Assembly (NCBI GenBank): GCA_020846275.1
Contig: JADLEG010000263.1
Span: 1-42,698 of the forward strand
DNA length: 42,698 bases
Reading direction: 5' to 3'
DNA from: Alphaproteobacteria bacterium
Lineage (GTDB): Bacteria; Pseudomonadota; Alphaproteobacteria; JAEULC01
Shown here: positions 8,552 to 16,439 of the stretch, in pieces
Layout of the letters: every line of letters begins with the position of its first letter
Position numbering within the stretch: position 1 is the first letter of the stretch
Translations under genes and position numbers: made by a program
Notes under the pieces: generated by a model
Told to the model about the DNA's origin: nothing
What the model saw: the letters and a program-made list of their open reading frames with translations, nothing else
Database searches by the model: none

Positions 8552-9838
8552 TCATCCGTAGATCGGGAAGCGCCGGCACATCGCCTGGACCTCGGCGCGC
8601 ACCTCGTGCTCGGCGGCGCCGTTGTCGTTTGGCCGCCGCGCCAGGCCGTCGAGCACGCGGCCGATCCACCGGCCGATCTGGCCGAACTCGTCCGCACCCA
8701 GCCCGCGCGCCGTGCCGGCGTTGCTCGACAGGCGCAGCCCCGACGGGTCCTCGGGCGTGCGCGGATCGAAGGGGATCGTGTTCTTGTTCACGTTGAGCCC
8801 GGCGGCCTCGAGGCTTTCCGAAGCGCGCTGGCCCTGCACGCCCTTGGCCGTCAGGTCGACCAGCATCAGCCCCGTGTCCGTGCCACCCGACACGACCCGC
8901 AAGCCCTCGCCCGCCACCGCCTTGGCCAGGGCCTGGGCGTTGTCCACGACGGCCTGGCAATAGTCGCGGAACGCGGGCTTCAGCGCCTCGCCCAGGCACA
9001 CCGTCTTGCCGGCGACGGCGTGCAGCAGCACCGAACCCTGCACGCCCGGGAACACGGCATTGTCGATCTTCTTCGCCAGCGCCGCGTCGTTGGTCAGCAC
9101 CACGCCGCCGCGCGCGCCGCGCAGGCTCTTGTACGTCGTGGTAGTGACGATATGCGCATGCGGGAAGGGATTGGGGTGCAGGCCGGTCGCCACCAGCCCG
9201 GCGAAATGCGCCATGTCGACCATGAACAGCGCGCCGGCCTTGTCGGCGATGGCGCGCAGCCGGGGGAAATCGATCCGGCGCGGATAGGCCGAGCCGCCGG
9301 CGATCACCAGCCTCGGCTTGTGCTTGAGGGCGAGCGCCTCGGCCTCGGCGTAGTCCAGGCGCTCGTCGGATTTCGCCACGCCGTAGGACACGATCGCGTA
9401 GTGCTTGCCGGTCTGGTTGGCGGGATGGCCGTGGCTGATATGACCGCCTGCGTTCGTGCTCATCGACAGGATCGTGTCGCCGGGCTTGAGCAGGGCCAGG
9501 AACACGGCCTGGTTGGCCTGGCTGCCGGAATGCGGCTGGATGTTGGCGAAGCCGCAGCCGAATAGCTTCTTGGCGCGCGCGATGCCCAGCGCCTCGATGC
9601 GGTCGGCGAATTGCGCCCCGCCGTAGTAGCGCTTGCCCGGATAGCCCTCGACGGTCTTGTTGGTCATCACCGAGCCATGCGCCTCGAGCACCGCGCGGCT
9701 GACGAGGTTCTCGGACGCGATCAACTCAATCTGATCGCGCTGGCGGTCAAGCTCGCCGCCGATCGCCTCGGCGACCTCGGGGTCGCTTTCGGCCAGGCTG
9801 GCCTGGAAATGGGCGCGGAGAGTCGCGGCGTCGGCCAT
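8552..9838 (-). CDS. Serine hydroxymethyltransferase-like PLP enzyme (divergent paralogue)
   Basis: A 428-residue fold-type I PLP enzyme aligned along its whole length with GlyA: IELIASENLVSRAV (38-50), EGYPGKRYYGG (64-74), DMAHFAGLVA (208-217) and the catalytic lysine K237 in TTTTYKSLRGARGG. In ordinary SHMT the residue before the lysine is His (TTTTHKTLRGPRGG); here it is Tyr236. GGHISHGHPANQTG replaces the usual GGHLTHG-type loop, and SSNAGTARG replaces the GTPAxTTRG substrate region. These changes point to a specialised relative, for example an alpha-methylserine hydroxymethyltransferase-like enzyme, rather than the housekeeping GlyA; that is inference. It follows the DUF4865 gene on the same strand by 52 bases, divergent from a LysR regulator. 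Confidence 0.85.
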   Translation of the reverse strand: MADAATLRAHFQASLAESDPEVAEAIGGELDRQRDQIELIASENLVSRAVLEAHGSVMTNKTVEGYPGKRYYGGAQFADRIEALGIARAKKLFGCGFANIQPHSGSQANQAVFLALLKPGDTILSMSTNAGGHISHGHPANQTGKHYAIVSYGVAKSDERLDYAEAEALALKHKPRLVIAGGSAYPRRIDFPRLRAIADKAGALFMVDMAHFAGLVATGLHPNPFPHAHIVTTTTYKSLRGARGGVVLTNDAALAKKIDNAVFPGVQGSVLLHAVAGKTVCLGEALKPAFRDYCQAVVDNAQALAKAVAGEGLRVVSGGTDTGLMLVDLTAKGVQGQRASESLEAAGLNVNKNTIPFDPRTPEDPSGLRLSSNAGTARGLGADEFGQIGRWIGRVLDGLARRPNDNGAAEHEVRAEVQAMCRRFPIYG

Positions 9839-9890
9839 GAAGGCTCCATCGGTTTGACGCCGCGACTATGCCGAGGCCGGACCCTGCAGA

Positions 9891-10358
9891 TCAAGCCGCC
9901 CTGGCGCCCGCCGCCGCACGCCGCCGCCCGCGCGCGTGATAGACGAGTTCGAACCGGCGCCCCGGCCCCGCCCCGAATCCGAAGCTCAGCGCGCGGCCGT
10001 CGAGGGGATCGAAGGCCCGTACGGCCGCTTCGACGACATCGCCGTCCGCCAGGAACGCCTCGGCCGGCTCGCGCGCGGGCAGCACCACGTGCCGCGCCAG
10101 CAGCAGCCGCACGCTCGGCCGCCCGAAGGTCTTGGACAGGTTGGCGAACAGCGGCCCGTCGAGCAGGTCGACCACCCCGGCGGGGTCGTGCCACAGGTAG
10201 AACAGGGCGTAGCAGGGCTTCGCGCGGTCGATCAGGAACCATTTGTGGCCCATGTCGGGAAACCCGTCGAACATCGGTCCACGTTCGCGCACCCGCGCGT
10301 CCACGGCATCGATGGCGGCGCGGTCGGGCAGATCGAAGCGGTAGTGCATGGCCAGCAT
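9891..10358 (-). CDS. DUF4865 family protein
   Basis: A small soluble protein of about 155 residues. MHYRFDLPD, then MFDGFPDMGHKWFLID and YALFYLWHDPAGVVDLLDGPLFANLSKTFGRP, follow the DUF4865 pattern, a family of unknown function often encoded next to LysR regulators. I chose the ATG at 10358 because AGGA lies 8 bases upstream; ATGs at 10376 and 10409 are also in frame but lack a Shine-Dalgarno sequence. The C-terminus is Arg/Ala-rich. The gene lies 52 bases upstream of the SHMT-like gene on the same strand, probably in one operon controlled by the divergent LysR protein. Confidence 0.75.
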   Translation of the reverse strand: MLAMHYRFDLPDRAAIDAVDARVRERGPMFDGFPDMGHKWFLIDRAKPCYALFYLWHDPAGVVDLLDGPLFANLSKTFGRPSVRLLLARHVVLPAREPAEAFLADGDVVEAAVRAFDPLDGRALSFGFGAGPGRRFELVYHARGRRRAAAGARAA

Positions 10359-10448
10359 GGCGGTGATCCTTTCCATGGCGTTGACTGGATTGACCGCAGC
10401 CTCGCACACCCTTCATACTTGCGAAAAATTCAAAGTTGTCATGAGTTG

Positions 10449-10467
10449 ACTTCAGGAAAATTGAAGT
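10449..10467. promoter_or_regulatory. LysR-type operator (T-N11-A inverted repeat)
   Basis: ACTTCA-GGAAAAT-TGAAGT is a perfect 6-base inverted repeat with a 7-base centre that contains the classic T-N11-A core (10452-10464). It directly abuts the LysR ATG at 10468 and includes the AGGA ribosome-binding site, so a bound regulator would block its own gene. The divergent DUF4865/SHMT-like operon starts about 100 bases away. Confidence 0.6.
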
Positions 10468-11352
10468 ATGGCCACGAACCTGGACCTCGACCTGCTGCGC
10501 ACGCTGGCCACGGGCGTGGAGCTTGGGAGCTTCGCGCGCGCGGCGACGCGGCTTGGCCGCACCCAGTCGGCGGTGAGCCTGCAGCTCCGGCGCCTCGAGG
10601 ACCAGGTCGGCCGCAAGCTGGTGCGCCGCCAGGGCCGCGGCCTGGCGCTGACCCCCGCCGGCGAGACGATGCTGGCCTACGCGCGCAAGCTGCTGGCGCT
10701 CAACGACGAGGCGCTGTCCTGCGTCACCGGCGCGGCGGTGGCCGGCACGGTCCGCCTGGGGCTGGGGCAGGATTTCGCCGAGACCTGGCTGCCGCGGGCG
10801 CTGGCGAAGTTCGCCGCGGACCATCCCGGCGTGCGGCTCGACCTGCGCATCGACCGCAGCGCGCATGTGATCGAGGGCGTGATGCGGGGGCGGCTGGACC
10901 TTGGCCTCGCCTTCACCGACGCACCGGCGGACGCGCGGACGGTCGCCGCCGTGCGGCCGCACTGGGTCGGGCGCAACGCCATAAGCTGGCGCAAGGACGC
11001 GCCGCTGCCCTTGGTACTGTTCGAGCCGCCCTGCATCTTCAACCGCGCCGGCACGACCGCGCTCGACCGGGCCGGCATTCCCTGGCGCATCGCCGTCACC
11101 AGCCCGAGCCTCGCGGGGCTGTGGGCGGCGGTCGATGCCGGGCTCGGCGTCACGGTACGGCCCGAGATCAGCATGCCCGCCCACCGCAAGGGCATCGGCC
11201 GCGTTGCGGGAATGCCGGCGCTGCCCGCGGTGCGCCTGGCGCTGTTCATGGGCGAGAGCGAGCCGGCGCGGCCGGTTGCCATGCTGGAGGCGATCCTGCG
11301 CAACGTGCTGCGCGAGGGCGTCGCGCCCCGCCGCACTACGAAAGCAGCTTGA
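10468..11352 (+). CDS. LysR-family transcriptional regulator
   Basis: A 294-residue DNA-binding regulator. The winged helix-turn-helix is at about 5-65, with the LysR hallmarks SFARAATRLGRTQSAVSLQLRRLE and LVRRQGRGLALTPAGE. The remaining 200 residues form the periplasmic-binding-protein-like effector domain. It is divergent from the DUF4865 and SHMT-like genes and is probably their regulator as well as its own. The ATG at 10468 has AGGA 10 bases upstream within an inverted repeat. Its 3' end overlaps the convergent DUF2000 gene by 17 bases. The effector is unknown. Confidence 0.93.
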   Translation: MATNLDLDLLRTLATGVELGSFARAATRLGRTQSAVSLQLRRLEDQVGRKLVRRQGRGLALTPAGETMLAYARKLLALNDEALSCVTGAAVAGTVRLGLGQDFAETWLPRALAKFAADHPGVRLDLRIDRSAHVIEGVMRGRLDLGLAFTDAPADARTVAAVRPHWVGRNAISWRKDAPLPLVLFEPPCIFNRAGTTALDRAGIPWRIAVTSPSLAGLWAAVDAGLGVTVRPEISMPAHRKGIGRVAGMPALPAVRLALFMGESEPARPVAMLEAILRNVLREGVAPRRTTKAA

Positions 11353-11746
11353 GCCCGCCCGTCACCTTGTCGACGATCTTGCGCTCGGCGAAGACCGCGA
11401 GGCCGACCAGGTTCAGCGCATCGCCCGCCGCGCGGCCGACGGCGGCGCGGTTGTCGGCATCGTTGGTCGTCGCGAACAGCTCCTCGGTGTAGATCGGGAA
11501 GGTCAGGCCGCGCGACAGCGCGCGCTCGCGCGTGCGCTTGAGGGCCGCGCCGTCGGCGCCGTAGACCAGCACGGGCTGGCGGATCAGCGGCGCATAGGCG
11601 CGGCCGTCGGCATCCTGGTAGGCTTCGCCCACGATCCCGGGATAGGCGCCGGCCAGCCCGCCGCAGAGGAAGCAGGCGACATTGACCTTCTGCCAGGCCT
11701 GAAGGTCGGCGCGGATGACAACGGCGATCTTGGTGTCGTAAATCAA
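11336..11746 (-). CDS. DUF2000 family protein
   Basis: About 136 residues. LIYDTKIAVVIRADLQAWQKVNVACFLCGGLAG, later PVLVYGADGAALKRTRERALSRGL and TEELFATTNDADNRAAV, define the DUF2000 family (Pth2-like fold, function unknown). I take TTG at 11746 as the start: GGAG is 5 bases upstream, and relatives begin just before YDTKIAVV. The ATG at 11797 would overlap the divergent AraC gene. It forms a divergent pair with that AraC regulator, with a 44-base gap. AraC proteins often accompany DUF2000 genes, which suggests local regulation. Confidence 0.85.
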   Translation of the reverse strand: MIYDTKIAVVIRADLQAWQKVNVACFLCGGLAGAYPGIVGEAYQDADGRAYAPLIRQPVLVYGADGAALKRTRERALSRGLTFPIYTEELFATTNDADNRAAVGRAAGDALNLVGLAVFAERKIVDKVTGGLKLLS

Positions 11747-11790
11747 GGTTGCTCCAATGGGGCCTGCCCCGTCCCGAAAGGACCCGGGAA

Positions 11791-12639
11791 ATGGCACAGC
11801 ACGCGCTGGACGGTCTTGAACGATCCTGCAAGGCGGCCGGCGACTGGGCGCGGATCGCGCCGGCGGGCGCGGGGATCGAGCTGATGGAGGCGGCCTTCGC
11901 CGGGCACGCCTTCGACCGCCACCGCCACGACGTCTACGCGATCGGCGTCACGCTCTACGGCGTGCAGGAATTCGCCTGCCGCGGCGCCCTGCGCGCCAGC
12001 ACGGCCGGCCGCGTGCTGGTCATCCATCCCGACGAGCCGCATGACGGCCATGCCGGCACGGCGGCCGGCTTCGGCTATCGCATGGTCTATGTCGCGCCCG
12101 AGCTGGTGCGCCAGGCGCTGGCGCCCGGCGGCGCGTGCCTGCCCTTCGTCGCCGAGGTGACGGTCGACGATCCGTTTCTCGCGCGCGTCATCAACAGCGC
12201 GTTCGAGCATTTCCCGCAAGCCCTGGACGGGCTGGCGGGGGACCAGCTTGTGCTCGATCTCGCCGAGGGATTGCAGCGCCACGACCGCGCGCCCGGCCGG
12301 ACGCGGACCGCCGCCGGGGCGGGCGGGCGCATGGACCGCGTGCGCGATTTCCTCGATGCGAACCTCGGCCGCGTGGTCGGCTCGGCGGAGCTGGAGCGCG
12401 TCGGCGGGGTCGACCGCTTCGCCCTGGCGCGCCAATTCCGCGCGCATTGCGGCACCAGCCCCTATCGCTACCTGACGATGCGGCGGCTGGAGGCGGCCAA
12501 GCGCATGATCCTTAAGGGCCGGACGCTGGCCGAGACCGCGGCCGCGTGCGGCTTCGCCGACCAGGCGCACCTGACGCGGCAGTTCAAGGCGGCCTTCGGC
12601 GTGCCGCCCGGGCGATTCAGGCGGCTGGTCGGCGCCTAG
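11791..12639 (+). CDS. AraC-family transcriptional regulator
   Basis: A 282-residue regulator. An N-terminal cupin-like sensing domain (GHAFDRHRHDVYAIGVTLYGVQEF, then VLVIHPDEPHDGHAG) occupies about 25-105. The C-terminal two helix-turn-helix AraC domain runs from about 180 to the end (RFALARQFRAHCGTSPYRYLTMRRLEAAK, then ETAAACGFADQAHLTRQFKAAFGVPPGRF). The ATG at 11791 has AGGA 8 bases upstream; an in-frame TTG at 11749 is less likely. It probably controls the divergent DUF2000 gene. Its TAG stop overlaps that of the convergent efp gene through a shared CTAG (12636-12639). The ligand is unknown. Confidence 0.92.
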   Translation: MAQHALDGLERSCKAAGDWARIAPAGAGIELMEAAFAGHAFDRHRHDVYAIGVTLYGVQEFACRGALRASTAGRVLVIHPDEPHDGHAGTAAGFGYRMVYVAPELVRQALAPGGACLPFVAEVTVDDPFLARVINSAFEHFPQALDGLAGDQLVLDLAEGLQRHDRAPGRTRTAAGAGGRMDRVRDFLDANLGRVVGSAELERVGGVDRFALARQFRAHCGTSPYRYLTMRRLEAAKRMILKGRTLAETAAACGFADQAHLTRQFKAAFGVPPGRFRRLVGA

Positions 12640-13202
12640 TCCTTGGCGCGCTCGCGGTAGGTGCCGTCCTCGGTCGAGACGACGACGCGCGTGCCCGGGC
12701 CGATATGCACGGGCACCATGATCTTCTCGCCGTTCGACAGCTTGGCGGCCTTGTAGGACGACGACGCGGTCTGACCCTTCACCGCCGGCTCGGCCTCGAC
12801 GATCTCGAGCGTCACGGTCTGCGGCAGCTCGACCGTCATCGCCTGACCTTCGTAGGTCCGGATGTTGCAGACCATGTTTTCCTGCAACCAGCGCGCGGGC
12901 TCGCCGATCACGGCCTTCGACACGGTGATCTGTTCGAAGTTCTGCTGGTCCATGAAGGTGTAGGTGTCGCCGTCGCCGTAAAGGTACTGGTACTCGTGGT
13001 CCTCGAGCTGGGCGCGCTCGACCGTCTCGCCGGTCCGGTAGCGCTCGTCCTTCTTGACGCCGTCGCGGATGCCCTTCATTTCAACCTGGACAAAGGCGCC
13101 GCCTTTGCCCGGGGTGATGATCTGGGACTTGATGACCACGAGCAGCTTGCCGTCGATTTCGACGACGTTGCCGGCACGCAGCGTGTTGGCCTGGACCTTC
13201 AT
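12636..13202 (-). CDS. efp: Translation elongation factor P
   Basis: A 188-residue, three-domain tRNA-mimic that rescues ribosomes stalled at polyproline runs. MKVQANTLRAGNVVEIDGKLLVV opens the KOW-like domain I. The modification loop ITPGKGGAFVQV presents Lys33, equivalent to the Lys34 that is beta-lysylated in enterobacteria. The OB domains II and III end with VPVHIGPGTRVVVSTEDGTYRERAKD. Length and domains are normal. The lysylating enzyme EpmA is encoded divergently 69 bases away, so this copy is of the lysine-modified type. The lysine aminomutase EpmB, also needed, is not in the window. Confidence 0.97.
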   Translation of the reverse strand: MKVQANTLRAGNVVEIDGKLLVVIKSQIITPGKGGAFVQVEMKGIRDGVKKDERYRTGETVERAQLEDHEYQYLYGDGDTYTFMDQQNFEQITVSKAVIGEPARWLQENMVCNIRTYEGQAMTVELPQTVTLEIVEAEPAVKGQTASSSYKAAKLSNGEKIMVPVHIGPGTRVVVSTEDGTYRERAKD

Positions 13203-13271
13203 TTCCTGATCCCATCGCGGTAGGCGCGGTTTTCGAGCGCGTCTGCTTATCAGAGCATCGAAAGGACCACA

Positions 13272-14333
13272 ATGGCCGGCGTTGGACCCGCTTGGTGGCT
13301 GCCCGAGCTTCACCGCAAGAGGCGGCCGAACCTGATCCGCCGCAACCAGGTGATCGCGGCGATCCGGGCCTATTTCGCCGCCGAGGACTTCGTCGAGGTG
13401 GAAACGCCCGCCCTGCAGGTGTCGCCGGGCATCGAGCCCTACCTCAACGCCTTCACGACGCGGATCGACGGGGCGCGCGGCGGCGCGGGCACGCTCCACC
13501 TCCACACCTCGCCGGAATACGCGATGAAGAAGCTCTTGGTGGCCGGCGAGCCGCGCATCTTCCAGCTCGCCCGCTGCTACCGCAACGCCGAGCGCGGCCC
13601 GACCCACCACCCCGAATTCACCATGCTGGAATGGTACCGCGCGGGCGCCTCCTATCGCGACATCATGGCCGATTGCGAGGGCATCCTGCGCGGCGCCAGC
13701 GGCGCGGGCGGCCTGTTCCGCTGGGCGGGGCTGAGCGCCGACCCGCATCGCCCCTGGCACTACCTGAGCGTTGCCGAGGCCTTTGGAACCCACGCCGGGA
13801 TCGACCTGCTGGCGACCGCGCCCGACCCGCAACGGCCCGACGCCGCCGCCCTGGCCCGCGAGGCAAGGCGCATCGGCGTGCGCGTCGATGACGCCGACGG
13901 CTGGGACGACGTGTTCTTCCGCGTGTTCCTGGAGCGGATCGAGCCGCGGCTCGGCCATCCGGTGCCGACGATCCTCTACGACTACCCGGTCAGCATGGCG
14001 GCGCTGTCGCGCGTCAAACCCGGCGACCCGCGCCTGGCCGAGCGCTTCGAGCTCTATGTCTGCGGGCTGGAGCTGGCCAACGCCTTCGGCGAGCTGACCG
14101 ACGCGGCCGAGCAGCGCCGGCGGTTCCTTCACGACCAGCAGGCGCGCCGCGCCCGCGTCGGCCATGCCTATCCGATCGACGAGGATTTCCTGGCCGCCCT
14201 GGCGCACGGCATGCCCGAGGCGGCGGGCATCGCGCTGGGCGTGGACCGGCTGGTGATGCTGGCGACCGGCGCCCAGGACATCGCCGAGGTCCTGTGGGCC
14301 CCGGTGGCCGATGCGGCGGGGGATGAGGCCTGA
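13272..14333 (+). CDS. epmA: EF-P--lysine ligase EpmA (PoxA/GenX)
   Basis: A 353-residue class II lysyl-tRNA synthetase paralogue without the anticodon-binding domain. It transfers (R)-beta-lysine to the conserved lysine of EF-P. Motif 2-like FQLARCYRNAERGPTHHPEFTMLEWYRAG lies at about 97-125 and motif 3-like GIALGVDRLVMLATG near 318-332. Its length fits the EpmA family (about 325-350) rather than LysS (about 500). AAAGGA lies 5 bases before the ATG. It is divergent from efp, so both probably share the 69-base promoter region (13203-13271). Confidence 0.95.
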   Translation: MAGVGPAWWLPELHRKRRPNLIRRNQVIAAIRAYFAAEDFVEVETPALQVSPGIEPYLNAFTTRIDGARGGAGTLHLHTSPEYAMKKLLVAGEPRIFQLARCYRNAERGPTHHPEFTMLEWYRAGASYRDIMADCEGILRGASGAGGLFRWAGLSADPHRPWHYLSVAEAFGTHAGIDLLATAPDPQRPDAAALAREARRIGVRVDDADGWDDVFFRVFLERIEPRLGHPVPTILYDYPVSMAALSRVKPGDPRLAERFELYVCGLELANAFGELTDAAEQRRRFLHDQQARRARVGHAYPIDEDFLAALAHGMPEAAGIALGVDRLVMLATGAQDIAEVLWAPVADAAGDEA

Positions 14334-14383
14334 GCGCCGGTGGCCGACTGGTTTAATTGCATCCATTGGTATATGCAGGACCA

Positions 14384-15634
14384 ATGTTCGATCGGATCTA
14401 CCGCACCCGGCTGTTGCAGGATCTGGCGCGCTGGGAAGCAGCCGGCACTCTGACCCCGGAAACCGCCGCGGCCGCCCGCGCCGCCCTGGGGCCGGAACCC
14501 AGAACCATCGGCTTGGCCGGCTATCTGGTCATCGCCGCGACCCTGCTTTTGGCCGGCGCCTTGCTCGCCTTCGTCGCTTCCAATTGGGACGGCATTCCCC
14601 GGTTGTTGCGCCTAGCCATGCTGGTGGCGCTGATCTCCGGAGCGCCCGCTGCGGGTGCCATCTACGCCGAACGCGGCAACACGCTTTTGACCGATCTCGC
14701 GATGTTCCTGGGCTGTCTCGCCTTCGCTGCATCGGTGGCGCTGGTGGGGCAGATGTATCATCTGCCGGAAAACTTGGCTGGCGGCTTCCTGTTGTGCAGC
14801 CTGGGGGCCTTGGCCGCCGCCACCCTGAGTCGTTCCACCGGCGCACTCGCCGTCGCGCTGGTGACGGCCGTGGCGTGGAGTGGCGAGTCGCAGGGACAAT
14901 CCCTTCGCCTTCACTGGCCGTTCCTGGTCGCTTGGGCGGTCGCCGCTGGCGTGTCGATGAGGGACGACAAGCCAGCCGCGCGACATCTGGTGGCTGCAGC
15001 TGCCGTTGCCTGGGCGGGGGTCGTTGAGTTGGCCGGTCACCGACCAGGTCTGAGCGACGCCACGGCCGTCATCGTGATGTTGCTGGGATGCGCGCTGCTG
15101 GCCGCCGGCAGCGACCGCAAGCGGATCGCAGCCTTCGGGGACATCCTCGCGATCTACGCGTTCTTCGCTCTCGCGGGAACGGCGTTCCTAGGTAGCGTCG
15201 GTCCATCCTATTGGCGCACCCCGGCCGGGCCGATCCCTGGAGGCGAAATCCAGCATGTAGCGATGGCCCTAGGCTTGGCCGGTCTTGCCATCGCGGCGGC
15301 GATCGGGCGCGCCCGCGCATTGGCCATGACCGGTCTGGCTGCCTCCGCCGCCGTTCTGGTGTTGAACCGGGCGCCGATTCCCAACGACTTCCGCCTTCAT
15401 GGATTCCTGGCCCTGGTAGCGGCCCTGACCCTAATCGTCGGCGGCGCCTATGCCGGGCGTCGGCCGGTCTTCATCGCCGGCTGGATCGCTTTCGCGCTGG
15501 TTGTTGGAAACCTGACCTGGTTCGCCGCGCCGACCTTCCTTGAGCGCGCGGTTTTCCTGGCCTTGGCCGGCGGCATTGCCGTCGCAGCGGCGTTAGCGCT
15601 GCGACGGCTCGAAGCCTCCCGGCCTGCGCCATGA
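14384..15634 (+). CDS. DUF2157 domain multi-pass membrane protein
   Basis: About 416 residues. The N-terminal soluble segment (DLARWEAAGTLTPETAAAARAALG) and the following membrane segments (GYLVIAATLLLAGALLAFVASNWD) are the DUF2157 signature. More than ten further hydrophobic helices follow. The function is unknown. I use the ATG at 14384, with AGGA just upstream; an in-frame TTG at 14357 is possible. It overlaps the GDYXXLXY gene as ATGA (15631-15634), the usual partner of DUF2157 proteins, so the two are likely to work together in the inner membrane. GC is somewhat lower than in the neighbouring genes. Confidence 0.85.
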   Translation: MFDRIYRTRLLQDLARWEAAGTLTPETAAAARAALGPEPRTIGLAGYLVIAATLLLAGALLAFVASNWDGIPRLLRLAMLVALISGAPAAGAIYAERGNTLLTDLAMFLGCLAFAASVALVGQMYHLPENLAGGFLLCSLGALAAATLSRSTGALAVALVTAVAWSGESQGQSLRLHWPFLVAWAVAAGVSMRDDKPAARHLVAAAAVAWAGVVELAGHRPGLSDATAVIVMLLGCALLAAGSDRKRIAAFGDILAIYAFFALAGTAFLGSVGPSYWRTPAGPIPGGEIQHVAMALGLAGLAIAAAIGRARALAMTGLAASAAVLVLNRAPIPNDFRLHGFLALVAALTLIVGGAYAGRRPVFIAGWIAFALVVGNLTWFAAPTFLERAVFLALAGGIAVAAALALRRLEASRPAP

Positions 15635-16254
15635 CGGCAATACCCACATGGCGCCGCGGCTGGCCGTTCGCCGCGGTGGCAGCAATCCAGATCGGCCTGC
15701 TCGCCTGGGCGATCGTCGACCGCGCGCTGATACTCGCACACGGCCAGGAGGTAGAGCTCGCCGTCGCGCCGGTCGATCCGCGCGATCCTATACTGGGCGA
15801 ATATATCAGACTGAACTATGCGATTTCACGGCTCGACCGCAGCGATCTGCCGGCGGACGCAACGGAGGACTGGCCGAAACTGGAACCTCGCTGGGCCAAC
15901 GACCGGGTCGAAGTGTGGCTCAGACTAGAGCCCCGGAGCGATGGCGCGGCTCGCATCATGTCAGTCCACTCCCATCCGCCGCCGGCCGCGCCCGGTACGG
16001 TCGTGTTAGCCGGAAGGACCTCCTCCTTCCCATGCGGCTGGAACCGCGTTACCAAGAGTACGGATTGTTCAATCCTCCAGGTCACGTTTGGCATCGAACG
16101 TTACTACGTGCCCGAAGGCGAGGGCAAAAAGCTCGAACAGCCGTGGCGCGCGCAGCGCATGTCGGTGGTCGCCGCAGTAGCACCCGATGGCCGAGCATCG
16201 ATCAAGCGCCTGCTGGTCGATCGCAAACCTGTCCACGACGAGCCGCTATTCTAG
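15631..16254 (+). CDS. GDYXXLXY domain membrane-anchored protein
   Basis: A 207-residue protein with a single N-terminal membrane anchor (about 11-33) and an extracytoplasmic body. The name-giving motif appears as LGEYIRLNY at about 55-63. The function is unknown. It is translationally coupled to the DUF2157 membrane protein, a pairing seen in many bacteria. Two cysteines at about 135 and 146 could form a disulphide outside the cytoplasm. The gene ends 185 bases before the ferric-binding protein, with a Fur-like region between. Confidence 0.85.
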   Translation: MTAIPTWRRGWPFAAVAAIQIGLLAWAIVDRALILAHGQEVELAVAPVDPRDPILGEYIRLNYAISRLDRSDLPADATEDWPKLEPRWANDRVEVWLRLEPRSDGAARIMSVHSHPPPAAPGTVVLAGRTSSFPCGWNRVTKSTDCSILQVTFGIERYYVPEGEGKKLEQPWRAQRMSVVAAVAPDGRASIKRLLVDRKPVHDEPLF

Positions 16255-16343
16255 GAAGGCTTCTTGCCCGGCCTGCCGCAGCCTTGGCGCAGTTGGTCCT
16301 ACCGACCACCCCCGGCCACGACTTTGGTAGTCCGAGTTTTCTC

Positions 16344-16396
16344 TTGCGAGTCGTTCTCATTTGCGCTATTGGAACCGCACTGAGAATGACTCGCAA
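16344..16396. promoter_or_regulatory. Mirrored pair of Fur-box-like sites
   Basis: TTGCGAGTCGTTCTCA (16344-16359) and TGAGAATGACTCGCAA (16381-16396) are inverted copies matching at 15 of 16 bases, 21 bases apart. Each also resembles the 7-1-7 Fur consensus TGAGAATnATTCTCA: the left copy at 11 of 14 fixed bases, the right at 12 of 14. They sit 44-96 bases upstream of an iron-binding protein gene, where repression by iron-loaded Fur would be expected. The remaining bases of the 16255-16439 gap hold no gene. Confidence 0.65.
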
Positions 16397-16439
16397 CATA
16401 ATCATTGCGGGAAGATTCATAATGAAAGGGCACTCAATC

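Noticed and set aside
12636..14384. A long minus-strand frame joining efp to sequence opposite epmA
   Set aside because: Only the last 188 codons are efp; the upstream part is antisense to the well-supported epmA gene, and the EF-P N-terminus starts cleanly at 13202.
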